Assembly: GCA_030704615.1 (NCBI GenBank)
Contig: CM060732.1
Span: 4,836,001-4,900,000, forward strand
DNA from: Takakia lepidozioides
Taxonomy: Eukaryota > Streptophyta > Takakiopsida > Takakiales > Takakiaceae
DNA length: 64,000 bases
Reading direction: 5' to 3'
In this document: positions 1-15,299 of the stretch, piece after piece
How positions within the stretch are numbered: position 1 is the stretch's first letter
Layout of the letters: every line of letters begins with the position of its first letter
The notes under the pieces: model-generated
The model's input: the letters and a program-made list of their open reading frames with translations, nothing else
Databases searched by the model: none
What the model was told of the DNA's origin: nothing
Translations under genes and position numbers: made by a program

Positions 1-232
1 CAGAAAAATACAGAAATACAGAAAAGGGGTTCCACTCCCCCACACTTCGTGGGCATAGATAGAGGTAGCTGCATCAAACAATGAAATACAGAGATGTGAC
101 ATACAAAGATGTAAGACCATGGGATGACCCCCCCCTTTATGTACCAATTGAACGTAGTTCTCAGAATTCGTCGCTAGTAGTGCGGAGCAACACGAAGCCC
201 TAGTATTAAAATTATGAGGGACTGCTGAAAAG
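1..232. other. No gene seen
   Basis: This A-rich and mixed stretch has no recognisable coding, RNA or repeat structure. It precedes the SINE-like head that starts near 233. Confidence 0.5.
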
Positions 233-345
233 TGGTGGGTAGCTTGGTGGTTGGATGCATCAACCATTAACATAGGGGTTCCAGGTTCAAACCATGGCCA
301 TGGCACGATGGAAATTGTATATGTTCAAGGATTTGAATAAAGTAC
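233..345 (+). mobile_element. tRNA-derived SINE head (pol III promoter boxes)
   Basis: A box-A-like segment (TAGCTTGGTGG, about 239-249) is followed about 35 bases later by a box-B-like segment (GGTTCAAACC, 284-293). This is the internal RNA polymerase III promoter layout of tRNAs and tRNA-derived SINEs. The rest does not fold as an obvious complete tRNA, and an A/T-rich tail follows, so a SINE is more likely than a working tRNA gene. The 3' limit is uncertain. A chance match cannot be excluded without other genomic copies. Confidence 0.5.
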
Positions 346-364
346 CATTAAATTTTTGTATCTC

Positions 365-640
365 CAAGAAAATTCTAAGTCCCTCAAGCGGATCTCCGCT
401 CCCCTACTCCCAATCGCTGCTCCCCTGTTCTCACATATGTACCGCTCCCCTGTGTTACCGCTCCCCTGTTATTACTGCCCGCTCCCTTGTGCTATTGCTC
501 CCCTGTTATACTGCTTTGCTGCTCCAATTACTGGGGAGCAGAGGAGCGGGGAGCAATAACAGGGGAGCGGAGGAACGGGGAACAGAAGAGCGGGGCAGCA
601 GGAACAGGGGAATGCCACAATGGGAACAAAAGAGCAAGAG
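365..640. repeat. CTCCCCTGTT / GGGGAGC-rich low-complexity tract
   Basis: Degenerate short repeats of a GCTCCCCTGTT type occupy about 395-515. They switch to the complementary GGGGAGCGG type at about 533-610, so the tract is a crude inverted repeat. Open frames across it are compositional artefacts. Confidence 0.6.
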
Positions 641-687
641 CTGGAAAGGGGGGAGCCTGGGGGCGTGAAGCATACAAGAGGGAAGCC

Positions 688-877
688 GGGTGGGAATTTG
701 ACCACGGGCCCTCGAGGGGCCCTCCGGTTAGCTCCGGGGATCGTACCGGCAAGCCCCTCGAGGTTGGGTGGGAATTTGACCAGGGGCCCTCGAGGGGCCC
801 TCCGGTTAGCTCCGGGGATCGTACCGGCAAGCCCCTCGAGGTTAGCTCCGGGGATCGTACCGGCAAGCCTCGCACGC
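688..877. repeat. 78-bp tandem repeat with GC-rich palindrome
   Basis: A 78-bp unit starts at 688 and again at 766. A partial third unit, carrying only the later part of the repeat, runs from about 840 to 877. Each full unit contains the palindromic core GGGCCCTCGAGGGGCCC. The two full copies differ at very few positions, so the duplication looks recent. Frames on both strands stay open through it only because of composition. Confidence 0.85.
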
Positions 878-1275
878 GCGCATTAAACTCCCATCCTATG
901 TCTCCCATCCTATATCTCATTAAACTCCCATCCTATGTCTCGTGTAAAACCAAAATAATCCCCCCAGGGTTTTAATTTTTTTCCCTCTAATAAGTCTAAA
1001 TAAAATTCATCCCAGGGCCACTGTCCCCTGTTCTCTGTATATATATATTAAAAAAAATTCCATAAATCTGCAAAAAACTTGAACAGTGTTCCATTCTCTT
1101 TCCAGATTAATTCAACATCCTACAGGCACTTGAAGAATCTCTGGACCTCATTCCTGTCAAAACGAGACAGGGCTCCATTACATGCAGGATCCATCACTCA
1201 TTCTTCCTCCTCCATAGACTGTCACCACATTACTTACATTGGAAATACAGGGACGAAAAAACATCCCACAAAGTT
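878..1275. other. No gene seen
   Basis: This is the region downstream of the OPR pseudogene. It includes a short TA run near 1040. I recognise no coding family in it. Confidence 0.4.
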
Positions 1276-5053
<3,778 letters not shown>

Positions 5054-5364
5054 CTCTCCTTTGAGTTGTTTCTCCTGTCTCCCTAACCTCAAAATACAGG
5101 TCGCTTTCACTCTATCCCTTTCTTGGCTCACTTGGGTTGCCCCTCCGTTCTCACGAGGATGGTGGTTTGATACCTCTGTGCACACTTTGTTCCCACTGTG
5201 TTCCCTACCACAGATACGTTCCAAAGAACATGATATCGAATCTGCCACGACACACACATGACGCAATGCTCCCGCAGATCCTTTACTTGATTCTCCTAGA
5301 TATGCCACGTCAGCAAGTCACTATGCGGATAGTGGCGAGTGGTAATTGCCAATCAGAAGAGCGT
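5054..5364. other. Possible 5' region of the OPR pseudogene
   Basis: The frame upstream of OPR exon 1 stays open on the minus strand to 5308 but has no family similarity there. The start at 5053 is the nearest plausible methionine. No promoter element can be defended. Confidence 0.3.
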
Positions 5365-6239
5365 TAAGAGCCGGGTTCCAGGGAAGCTGCAAGCGCCCCT
5401 CATTGAATCGCCCCCAGGATTAAACTTGGCGCTATTGGCTTAGATAGAATAACCTGTAAGGGGCGCCCCCACGGATGCCCTTGCTAGGAGCATCTCCACC
5501 AGTGCACCCAAAATGCCCCGCCAAATGCCCTCTACCGGCCCGCTTGGCGAGGCTGATTCCCAAGATGGAGGAGGAGTAGTAGAAAAACCCATGCCGTGCA
5601 AGCCTGGTGCCTCGCTACCTTGGCCTTGCTAGCAGGGGCAGGACGTACTTTGGCTATAGAGAGCATGGCAAAGTGGGGCATTAATGAGGGTTGCAAACAC
5701 GTGTACAGTCCGCCCTCCATATGTGTTAATCTTTGGGAGTAAGAAAAATTGTAACACAAAGGATTGTAACACTTTAAATATACAAATTTAGGATCAATGA
5801 AAAGTAACATTTATAAAGTTCACTTTTACATGGGGAGCCCTAAAAAAAGTTCACGCTTAATAGAACTACGAGAAGGGAAAAATCGCCATCATGGCTGATG
5901 ATCTACAGGCAGTGAAGGTTGGAAGAAAGATTCTATGAGGGTATAATGTGAATGTGACATTCTCAATATCTCTACACCCTTTGCAAATTTCTCTAACTTG
6001 TCTACCAAGTGCATAACATCTGTTGACCTCTGCTGCAAGGAAGTAAGGCTGCAGCCCGTTGTAAGGAAAGACAAAGGTGTCAGTTAGGAGCGTACAGTCT
6101 GCCCTGGATAAATGTTAACAGTCGGGAGTAGAAAAAAATGATCATTTAGACAAGGTTAACACATTAACAGTTTATGAAGGGGTTAGTTGTAGCACATTAA
6201 CATTTACAGAATGTGACATTTAACAAATATAAAAATTAT

Positions 6240-6290
6240 AAAATTAACACATATGAAATAAAGTGTTATATATATATATATATATAGGTG
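6240..6290. repeat. TA microsatellite
   Basis: A run of TA dinucleotides at about 6268-6287 lies in AT-rich sequence. Confidence 0.9.
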
Positions 6291-6798
6291 AACGGGACGG
6301 TGGCCCTGGATTAAGTTATTAAGATTATTTGAAGGGAAAATAAAACCCTTGAAGGCCCAAACGCCCGTTGAACCGTGACGGATATCCTGAAGAAGTATAA
6401 CCGTTAGTATATTCTATTCTCTCTTTGTTTGTGAGTCGTCTTTCATCTTTATTAATCACCTAATATCTAATTAGTACAACACATCTATCTAATCATATGT
6501 GGGTGGGCCTAACTATCAACAACCAAAAATCCGAAAACTGCATAGGTATTTCAAGAATATTTTAACTACACTCACTAAAAGACCAATCGATACCATCTAC
6601 TTGCAAAAGAGCTAACGCATGTACAAGTACCACATATGTGATCTCGTCCCTCGAAAACATCTTGCATGTTAAGTCTCAAAATGCCGAACATACATTCGTT
6701 ATATCTCCGAAATAACCTCCATATTAAGTCTTCAAATGTTGTACATAAGTAATACCAAAAGTATTACCTCACACTTACTTTCTGGTCTTCTGATTGGT

Positions 6799-6861
6799 TA
6801 TGTTTTAAGATGGAATCTTATCATAATCTAATTGGAACTTATACTACTTATGGAGCATATC
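6799..6861 (+). repeat. 63-bp direct repeat, copy 1
   Basis: This 63-bp segment recurs at 8353-8415 in the same orientation with one visible mismatch. The two copies bracket the satellite array between them. Confidence 0.9.
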
Positions 6862-6884
6862 AATATATGAATCGAGACGTTTGT

Positions 6885-6916
6885 TTGTTTGTTTGTTTGT
6901 TTTGTTTTGTTTTGTA
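6885..6916. repeat. TTTG / TTTTG microsatellite
   Basis: Repeated GTTT and GTTTT units form a simple-sequence tract directly after the first copy of the 63-bp direct repeat. Confidence 0.85.
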
Positions 6917-7127
6917 GCGTTGAGATGTCCCAAACCACAAGGCCCTAGCCCCCTGGTGCTTGGTACCGTTTGAAAGCCCTCGACGAGGAGGGGTGTACCG
7001 GCTTGGTCTCATGATTTTTGGACATGCAGTGTGGGAGATACGGAATTCCAAGTACTTTTGGTCACTGGAAATTCACAAAAAATAGCAAAAATCGCAAAGT
7101 GGGCATTCTTGGGAGAATGGTTGGAGC

Positions 7128-8345
7128 CTTGACGGGAGAGATATCAAGGGAAAGGTCTCCGGTTCAAATCTAGTCGTAGGCTCTGTGGAAAAAAACTTAC
7201 TTAGATGACATTGGACACTTGGGCCTCTACATGGGAGATGCACTTGGAGATATGAATAGAAGATTGCACTTGGGCTTAGATGGTCCTCAACACATGAGAC
7301 GCACTTGGAGATATGAATAGAAGATTGCACTTTGGCTTAGATGGTCCTCGACATAGGAGACGCACTTAGATACAAAGGAAATTGCACTTGGGCTTAGATG
7401 GGCCTCGACATAGGAGACGCACTTGGATACATAGGAAATTGCACTTGTGCTTAGATGGGCCTCAACATATGAGACGCACTTGGATACATAGGGAATTCCA
7501 CTTGGTCTTAGATTTCAATTCTTCACACATGGGCCACCGGCATAGGCTACACTAGAGGTCGCACTTGGGCCTCGATATAGGAGACGCATTAGGATACATA
7601 GAAGATCTTACACTTGGGCTTAGATGACATTGGACACTTGGGCCAACGGCACAATCTACCCAGATCAGGTCGCATTTGGGCCTTGACATAAGAGACGCAC
7701 TTGGATACATCGGGGATTGCACTTATACTAATTAGATGACCCTGGACACTTGGGCCAACGGCACAGGCTACCCTAAGGTAGCCTGTGCCGTTGGCCCAAG
7801 TGTCCACTATCATCTAAGTCCAAGTGCATCAATATATGAAGCACGCCATATCCAATCATTTTTTTTCCACAGAACCTACAACCAGATTTAAACCGGAGAC
7901 CTTTTCCTTGATACCTCCAAGTGTTATCCCCTATATTCAAGTGTATCTCCTATTTTGAGGCTCAAATGCCACCTTTAGGGTAGCTTGTGCCATTGGCCCA
8001 AATGCCCAGTGTCATCTAAGCCCAAGTGCAAGATCTCATATGTATCCTAGTGCGTCTCCTAGATGAGGCCCAAGTGCGACCTCTAGGGTAGCTTGTGCAT
8101 TGGCCCAAGTGTCCACTGTCATCTAAGTCCAAGTGCAATCCCCTATGTATCAAAGTGCGTCTCCTATGTCGAGGCCCAAATGCAACCTCTAGGGTCACCT
8201 GTGCTGTTGGCCCAAGTATCCAGTGTCATCTAAGTCCATGTGCAATCCCCTATGTATCTAGAGACCCTCCTGTTTGGGAGATCTAGGCCTAGGGTAGCCT
8301 GCGCCATTGGCCCATGGGTTAAGAATGAAATCTAAGTCCAAGTGC
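7128..8345. repeat. Satellite-like 62-bp array in inverted halves
   Basis: From about 7205 to 7775 a unit of roughly 60-62 bp repeats with the theme GACGCACTTGGATACATAGG...TTGCACTTGGGCTTAGATG. From about 7776 to 8345 related units run in the opposite orientation. A flank at about 7130-7195 containing GGTCTCCGGTTCAAATCT is matched in inverted form at about 7860-7925. That GGTTCAAATCT resembles a pol III box B, so this flank could be a SINE captured on both arms. No coding function is seen. Confidence 0.8.
7744..7805. repeat. Near-perfect 62-bp palindrome
   Basis: Two 29-bp arms starting with GGACACTTGGGCCAACGG are exact reverse complements separated by only CTAA. Weaker symmetry continues outward for at least another 30 bp on each side, so the centre of the whole array is a strong cruciform or hairpin. 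Confidence 0.95.
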
Positions 8346-8352
8346 AATCCCC

Positions 8353-8415
8353 TATGTTTTAAGATGGAATCTTATCATAATCTAATTGGAACTTATACTA
8401 CTCATGGAGCATATC
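8353..8415 (+). repeat. 63-bp direct repeat, copy 2
   Basis: This is the second copy of the 6799-6861 segment. It joins the preceding array unit through the shared bases TATGT, a microhomology junction. Confidence 0.9.
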
Positions 8416-9460
8416 TCCTCTTAAAATGAAGCCTTTATGGTGGAGTTAACATTTATGGAGGGCAAATTAACAAAGAGGGGAGTAAAAAATTGTTAACAAA
8501 TAACACTTAACATTTGCTAGGGTGCACAAGTAGGGGAGTAAAATTTTCTTAACATTTATGGTAGTTTAACGTTTATATAGGTAACATTTATCCAGGGCAG
8601 TCTCTAGCAAAATTGGATCGTCCCTTGTGAAAGGGACATCTTTTCTGCGCCCCTTAGAGCATCTCCTGCAACACGGTAAAACCACCCAGCCGGCACCAAT
8701 CTAGTCCCGCCGCAAAGGGCGGGGTCCAAAATAAACCCCAACGGTGCAATAACGCCAAATTATTTCCGGCGGGGCCGCTCAAATTTGTCTTTGCTCCAGA
8801 TGTTTCAATCCCTTACCTAACTACACGTGTCTTCAACCCTCATTAATCTGCTGGCCCGCCACATGTTTGAATGCCTTTCCTAACTACAGTCGGCCCTCCA
8901 TATCTGTGACCTCCATAAGCGTTAAAAAACTATATGTGTTAGCATAGTTCTTACTCCCTACTTGGGTAAACTAAGCAAGCGTTAAGTGTTTAACTATTAA
9001 ACACTGGTTACTCCCCTCTTTGTATAATGACCATGTGTATGTGTTAAAGTGCTCTTATCCACTCAAGTTAAGTCTATGATCAACTCAAGTGGGCATATAT
9101 AAAGGAGCTTAATAATAAAAGAACTGCATAGTTTCTGATCAAAGTGTAATCCCAATAGGTTTTAAAGATGCACAAGTTGCGCTTGAAACATTGCATAATG
9201 CTATTGATTTCCATCCAAAGTAAGTTAGATTTTAGGAGAGGGAATGATTTTTGACATCTTCATCCAAAACTTATATTAATTATCATTTACTATGTCATGG
9301 GCCCACATGGCAATTGGTGCCAAGATTTCTAGAGGGGTAAATGAAAAGGTGTCCATAGAACCACCATTTTTCATTTTTAAGAGGCGATTCCCACCTGGGG
9401 CGCTTGCTTGGGGGGGGCGATTGGGAGTGCCCATGGAACCCGGCTCTAACCCTTAACTGC

Positions 9461-10322
9461 CGGCGCGACCCAAAACGGGTCGCACCATATATCATCCAGA
9501 TTTGTAACTTTTGCAGATGTGCATGGAATTAATCCATCCCTAAAGCGAAATTATAGCCTGCGACCTGACTCAGCCTGTCCAACAAAAAAAATAGAAAAGT
9601 TTTAAGAGCTCCAGCATGTAGGATTTTTAGAAAATGGCGGGGTCCCAGATTTGGGCCCCCACCACCGAGTTGATTGTCAATGTGGCAGGCAGCATACCCC
9701 CTCCAAGGTAAAGTCGGCGGCGGGGCCGTGCTGGGCGTGTGGCAATCCACCCCATGGGCTGCGAGGCCACCACCCTTGCATGGCCACGTGGCCGCCCTTC
9801 CATCATTCTGCCCTAAAGTCTTGCCGGAGGTGGCAAAGTTTCAGGCCAGATTTACTTTGAATATAAATGATAAAATACACCTATTTTTTCCTTGAATTTC
9901 TAAATTTTTGTGGCACATGGCTGTCAATGCTACATTGCAATGGTTTCACCAAAGGAATCTCAAAAATTTACACAATTTATGTGTTTTGTGTGCAGGGTTG
10001 ATTCCATTTTCAAGCTTTTGGTTATGGAGGAGTTTCCAACCCCTCTCAATTCAGCTACAAAGGAACCACCTTGCAGATAGCTTAGTCTTGATTGAAATTT
10101 GGAGTGTTTATGGATTATCTACCAAAGAATAGGAATACTAAGGTTTGACACAAAGAAAAAATCATAATGCTTGCTCCATTGCATGGTCAAAGCAAAAAAC
10201 TATGGTTTAGTTTTTTGTGGAATAGATTTTGTCCCAACAAGATCATTATAATCTTCTATGATCCAAGGTGGATTCCTCCCACATTTGGTATGGAGGTGCA
10301 GGTGCTAGGTATACATCTATAT
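9461..10322. other. No gene seen
   Basis: Mixed sequence with a GC-rich part near 9640-9800. The open frames are short and match nothing I recognise. LTR sequence begins at 10323. Confidence 0.4.
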
Positions 10323-12528
10323 TGTCATGGTTTTAGTCATGGTTAACTAAAATTACCTACTTCTAGTTAACTATGACATTTTGGATATTTATATTTGTAT
10401 TTTGTGTGTTGGGACTTCATTTTGTCTCATATGCCAAGTGAGGTGTCAAGCCTCACTTGAGACATGGGGATAGGTTTTCCCCTTGTGAGGGTTGAGGAGG
10501 CTCATCTTCCTGTAGTTGAGCCTCCATGAGCCTCTCCCACCTCCATAGCTCTAGGTATTGAGAAGGAGTGTGGTGAGGGCTTTGTAGGGTGGATTCCTTT
10601 AGCAAAGGTGCCCTTGGCTTGACTTAGTTTATGTTGGATTCATGAGTGGAGTGTTTTCATTGTGCTCACTTTCATTATCACTACAAGAAGATGATTTATG
10701 CTTGTGAGTGCGGAGTGTAAGGATTAGTTTAGCATTTGTGTTGGTGTATACCAAAGAGTGAAAGATCAAGGAAAAGCTCAAGTATCTCACAAGGCTTGCA
10801 AAGTGTTGCAAGGGAAAGTGTTTTTGCATTGCATCAAGGAGGTGGAGAACTCAAGGAGAGAGCTCTCGAGTTACAAGACTTTGCAAGTATTGCAAGGGGA
10901 AAGTCTTGTGTGTGTGAAAGCAAAAGGTTTGAAAGTTTGAGAAGAGAGCCAGAAGAATGAGCGCCATCTCTTGTATCTCAAGTGTTGTGACAACCATTTG
11001 CCAAGGAAGTGGCTTGTATGGTGAGAAGAATGTATTGAGGGTTTGAGAAGCATTGTTTTGTTCTACAGAGGTGGAGAGCTTAGTTGCGAAAGGAGGTAAA
11101 AAGCTTTGTTCTTGAGTTCCAAAGAGAGGTGAAGCTTGTTGTGTGGCAAATGCATTGCTAGGGGAGTTGGAACCAAAGCTTGGTTGCACCTTGAGGTGAA
11201 GAAGATCAAGAGAGCATGTCTTGGTATCACATGGAACTCATGAAGGCTTGAGAAGATCAAGCAGGAAGTTGAAGGAAGCACAAACCCCAGCATGGGATGC
11301 ACAAACCCTAGCATGAGATGCATATGAAACCCTAGGTTCATGGGAACGGTCACTATATCATGGGAACGGTTACTATAGGTTAGGAACTGTCACTATAGAT
11401 TGGGAACAGTAACTATATCCGATAGAAACGGTCATTATAGGCTGGGAACATAGTGACATATAAAGACAATATAGGGATTTTGGAGGATTTTCAAGGGCCT
11501 TTGGAGGATTGTTTGGGGGATCTTTAGGGTCCTTTGAGGCGCTTTTGGAAGACACTTTGAGGAGCTCTTGAAGGGATGTTTGGATGACTGTTTGGAGGAC
11601 TATTTGGGATCATTGAAGGTCAATATTTGGCAGATTTTTGGAGCCTTTGGAGGGCTATGTGGAGGACTATTTGGGGTCCTTGAAGGCCAATATTTGGCAA
11701 GTTTTTGGAGCCTTTGGAGGGCTGTTTGGAGGGCTGTTTGGGGTCCTTGGAGGCCAATATTTGGCGAGCTTAAGGAGTCTTTGGCGACTTGTTTGAGGGA
11801 CTATTTGGGTTCCTTGAGGGCCAAGATTTGGCAGGCTCTTGGGGCCTTAGTGTACTGTTTGGAGTCCCACTATGCAAGCTTTGGGAGGCTTAGTGTGATT
11901 GTTTGAGAAACATCTTAAGGGCTCATGGAGAGTTATTTGAGAAACCCTTGAAAGGTAGTCTTGTCTATTGCTTAAGCAAGGTAAGATAATGGGATAAGAG
12001 CATGCTGGGATTAGGAATTGCTTTAGTCTCTCTTCCTTGTAGTCTCTCACTCTCTCTGTAGGCCAAAACCTTTCCGTAGGTGGAGGCAAGAGTCAGTACG
12101 GGTTTGGGCTGGGATGTCCTTGCAGGAGCGACACTGTGGAGTATTTTTGGTGTGGGGGAGTTGTTGTTTTGATTTTCTTGTGTTTGGATCCCCTCCACAC
12201 CTGCATGCTTGACTGTGCGTCATGTTAACTTTGTTTGGGCGCTTGTTTTCATAGGAGGTTGGTCCGGATTTGATCACCGGCCAATCCTAGAGCGTGCTGT
12301 CGGTGGTGAGGTTGGGGTGATGACCAGTCATACCATCATTGTTTATCTTATGGTGAGGCTGGGTTGATGACTAGCAGACCATAGGAGTGCTTGCGGTGGA
12401 TGCAGGTACTGCAGGTTTATGTTATGAACCTAGTTTTCCAAACCATAAGCCGCAACAAGTTCTCTACCCGGTTATCTTGTGGAAAGTGGGGATTAGAGAG
12501 ATGTTCACAACCGGTTGGGTTGTGACAC
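10323..12528 (+). mobile_element. Isolated Ty3/gypsy LTR plus leader (copy A)
   Basis: The segment starts with TGTCATGGTTTTAGTCATGG, as do the copies at 38672 and 48200 and the antisense copy ending at 37688. It follows the 38672-41697 copy through its leader, including CCGGATTTGATCACCGG near 12265-12281, and ends just before the point where gag would start. Between about 11480 and 11850 lies a degenerate tandem repeat of the type GGACTATTTGGGGTCCTTG. No gag or pol follows, because the CACTA-like sequence begins at 12529. The short open frames here come from the repeats. Confidence 0.8.
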
Positions 12529-13828
12529 TACTGCAAATAGGGGGGGTTAGCGACGCCAACCGCGCCCCCACGCGTAGCGCAGCACTGGCTCCGTGCGACG
12601 CCAGCCCCACGGCCCCGTTTTGTGATGCCCTGGAGTCGTCATCCGCCACGGCGTGCCATCTTGCCCGTGCGTCGCCAGGTAGGTTGGACCCAGCGCCGGG
12701 GCCAGGTTGCGACGCCCGGACGTCGCAAGGTGCAATGAAGGGCAAAAAAACAGCCCACCCTTGTGACGGGTTTTTTTCTTGCGACGGATGGGGGTCGCTA
12801 GTCAACGTTGCCTTTTTGTTTGAGTTAAAGGGCCAGCGCCGTTGCCAATCTACGACGCTCGGGCTTCACAAAGTACAATGAAGGGCAAGAAGGCAGCCTA
12901 CCCTTGTGACAGGTTTTTTTCCTGGCGACGGATGGGGGTCGCTAGTCAACGTTGTATTTTTGTTTGAACTTTAAAAGGTAGGGAGAGGGGGTGGGGATGG
13001 GGGATAGGACACTGGGGGGTTTCCCACATTTTATTTTATTTTTATTTTTTTTGTGGCCCCTCTTTCTCTTTGTCCCTCTGTCCCTCTCCCTCTTGTTCAT
13101 CTGGCCCTCTCCCGCTGTTCCTCTCTCTCTCCCTTTCTCTCCCCCTCTCTCCCTTCCCGGTGGGGGCGTTAGGCCATCGAGCTTTGAAAAACCATGTTTA
13201 GGAAGAAATGAGACTCCTTCTTCAATATGCCCACATCCATTGTTTTCTTAATCAACTCTTGTAGATAGCTCGTGTTGCTCAAAACTGCTGGAAACATTCG
13301 TTGGGAATGACTTCATCCTGTTAGTTACATTGTGTGGAACATTAGTATCTGGCTTCGACAGTGTTTTCAGGCCGGATTCAATCTCCACTGTGTATTTGCG
13401 CTTTGGCAAGCTTTTGGCCCGAATCCTACGGAGCCATAAATCCACCCCAGTATGGTTCCAAGGATACTCCCTAGGTGATGGAGTTGCTTGCCTTCGTTTG
13501 CCAAACTTGTCAAACACTCGAACGGTAAAACGAGAGTGTGAAACGAGAGTGAATACAAGCTGGTCTCCGATTTTGAAGTCGTTGTCAAATGCAAACTCCC
13601 TCCAGCCTAGAACCGCGAAACAACATTCGCTCTCACGTCAGATAACTTCCATAGAACCTCGGTGAGTCTTATCGGTGAGTCTTATCGTCGGTGGGGCTGT
13701 CGGCGACGCCCAGCCGTCGCAAGGTGGCATGGAGGGGAAGATGGAGGCCCCAAGGGAGCCGGGACATGCGACGGCGGGGCGTCGCAGCGGGGGGGTTGCA
13801 AGTTGGACAAAAGAATCACCTTGAATCC
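12529..13828 (+). mobile_element. CACTA-like transposon end (partial)
   Basis: The segment begins CACTACTGCAAATAG, the form of EnSpm/CACTA termini, directly at the break in the retroelement leader. GC-rich subterminal motifs such as GCGACG and GTCGCTAG recur. A segment around 12752-12809 is repeated at about 12894-12953. GCGACGCCCAGCCGTCGC-type sequence reappears near 13700-13790. No transposase and no matching right end (CAGTAGTG) were found, so this is a partial or rearranged element. Confidence 0.45.
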
Positions 13829-14240
13829 ACTACAACAGATGAGCGTTTTTATGACTGCACATATGACTATTTTTTCAGTCCTATATGCGTTCATGACTAT
13901 ATCACTCTGCAGTGAAAAAAGCCCTGTCATAGCGTTTTGCAAGTCATAGCCGTGACTGCGTACGTGGCACCTGGAGTCATGCTGTAGAGAGGATGTAGTC
14001 ACAACTATATGATTTATATAGACTAACTATATGACTACATGTCTACAAAGTATAACTCCATTGGAGAGGCGTCAAAGAGACATATGTAGCACTCCGGATG
14101 TGACACGTGTCCACATGGACAACATATATGACCCACACGTGGGAAAGAATATCGTATCATATAATGCCACGTTGCCATGATGTAGTCATGAATATATAAC
14201 TTCATGACTAAAGAGGTTTTTTAATAATATTTTATTTTAA
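13829..14240 (+). mobile_element. Second CACTA-like end with ATGACTA subterminal repeats
   Basis: CACTACAACAG at about 13829 is followed by repeated ATGACT / TAGTCAT motifs through about 14215. Clustered short subterminal repeats after a CACTA start are usual for EnSpm ends. No opposite terminus or transposase is visible. Confidence 0.4.
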
Positions 14241-14439
14241 TAAGTTAAATCATACATAATATTTAGATTATTAATTGATTTAAATTCTCATTAGGTATCT
14301 AGGAAAATAGAATGGAAGCCATTGTTGTCTTTTTTTATTATTTTTATTTTTGTTAACAAAGAGGGACAGTGGGGACATTGGCCTCTAGAACTTTATAGGT
14401 AATGGACATAAAATGTCCTTGGATACAAAGAGGAAAAAT

Positions 14440-15215
14440 AACCTCTGGATAGAGTGTCATAGAGGCTGAAAGAGGACCATCACATCCACCCAAATGCCGA
14501 ATATCAAAAGCCAAAAAAACAAAAAAAACAAAAAAAAAACACGGAGAGTGGTGATCGGTAACTGAAGTGATGGTCGACATCGATCATCACATCCACCCAA
14601 ATGCCGAATGTCAAAAAAAAAAAAAAAAAAAAAAAAACGAAAAGTTATGATCTGCGGCACCGAAAGAAGTGATTGTCGGCACCGACCATCGCATCCACCC
14701 AAATGCCGAATGTCCAAATATATATATATATATATATATGATCGGCGGCACTGGCAGAAGTGATGGTCGGCACCGACCATTGCATCCGGCAAAATGCCGA
14801 ATGTCAAAAGCCAATTTAAATTTAAATTTCATTTAATAATAATAATAATAATAACAGAAAGTGATGATCAGCGGCACCGACAGAAGTGATGGTCGGTGCT
14901 GACCATCACATCCACCCAAATGCCGAATGTCCCAAAAAAAAAAAAAAAAAAAACGGAGAGTGATGATCGGCGGCACCGACAGATGTGATGGTCGGCACCC
15001 AAATGCCGAATGAAAGAAAAGTATTTAAAAATAAATAAATAAAAAAGGATCGGCGGCACCGACAAAAGTGATGGCCGGCACCGATCATCACATCCACCCA
15101 AATGCCAAATATCAAAAGCAAAAATAAAAATAAAAATAAATAAAAATAAATAAATAAATAACTAGAAGTAATGATCGGCACTGATCTTTCATCCACCCAA
15201 ATGCCGAATGTCAAA
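14440..15215. repeat. Tandem repeat of about 120 bp with internal hairpin and A-rich linkers
   Basis: Each unit combines GATCGGCGGCACCGACAGAAG, a hairpin GTGATGGTCGG-CA-CCGACCATCAC, the sequence CATCCACCCAAATGCCGAATGTC, and an A-rich, TA or AAT linker. About seven degenerate units occur. The same unit appears in the opposite orientation at 25980-26245. Poly-A-like linkers suggest descent from a retroposed sequence, but no source is identified. Confidence 0.75.
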
Positions 15216-15299
15216 TGCGAAAAAAAAAAAAAAAACAAAAAAAAAACAGTCTACGACTACCAATTCCGCGGCTACAGGCCCCTTTCTCCCTGTTCTGTC

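Larger units (their letters stand above)
6091..8612. mobile_element. Candidate element with GCCCTGGATAAATGTTA terminal inverted repeats
   Basis: The sequence CTGCCCTGGATAAATGTTA occurs at about 6097-6115. Its reverse complement lies near 8591-8609, giving an inverted repeat of about 19 bp at the ends of a 2.5-kb segment. The outermost bases differ between the ends and no clean target duplication is evident. The resemblance of the related TACAGTC-GCCCTCC ends to Tc1/mariner (pogo) termini is suggestive only. Confidence 0.4.
5365..9460. mobile_element. Nested cluster of inverted-repeat (MITE-like) DNA elements
   Basis: The outer limits share an inverted repeat: GAGCCGGGTTCC near 5371-5382 and its complement GGAACCCGGCTC near 9437-9448. 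A second inverted match between the inner flanks joins GGGCGCTTGC-type sequence. Inside lie GAGCATCTCC starts at about 5490 and 8658, typical of plant PIF/Harbinger-type MITE ends. There are also TACAGTC(C/G)GCCCTCCATAT ends at about 5704 and 8886 and a TACAGTCTGCCCTGG end at about 6091. The sequence near 5676-5703 is matched in inverted form near 8829-8858. The simplest reading is several small DNA transposons inserted into each other. No transposase is visible. Confidence 0.55.

Noticed and set aside
233-310. A functional tRNA gene
   Set aside because: Box A and box B are present, but no complete cloverleaf or acceptor-stem pairing could be found by eye.
487-975. Long overlapping open frames on both strands at 0.3-1.0 kb
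   Set aside because: They fall in GC-rich tandem and low-complexity repeats and match no family. Frames stay open on both strands, as expected from composition.
7589-8286. Short frames with repeated WPKCP/SSK text
   Set aside because: They are translations of the 62-bp satellite unit and not proteins.
13248-13665. Open frames around 13.25-13.67 kb as a gene
   Set aside because: They are short, overlap on both strands, show no motif, and lie between CACTA-like ends. They may be transposon filler.
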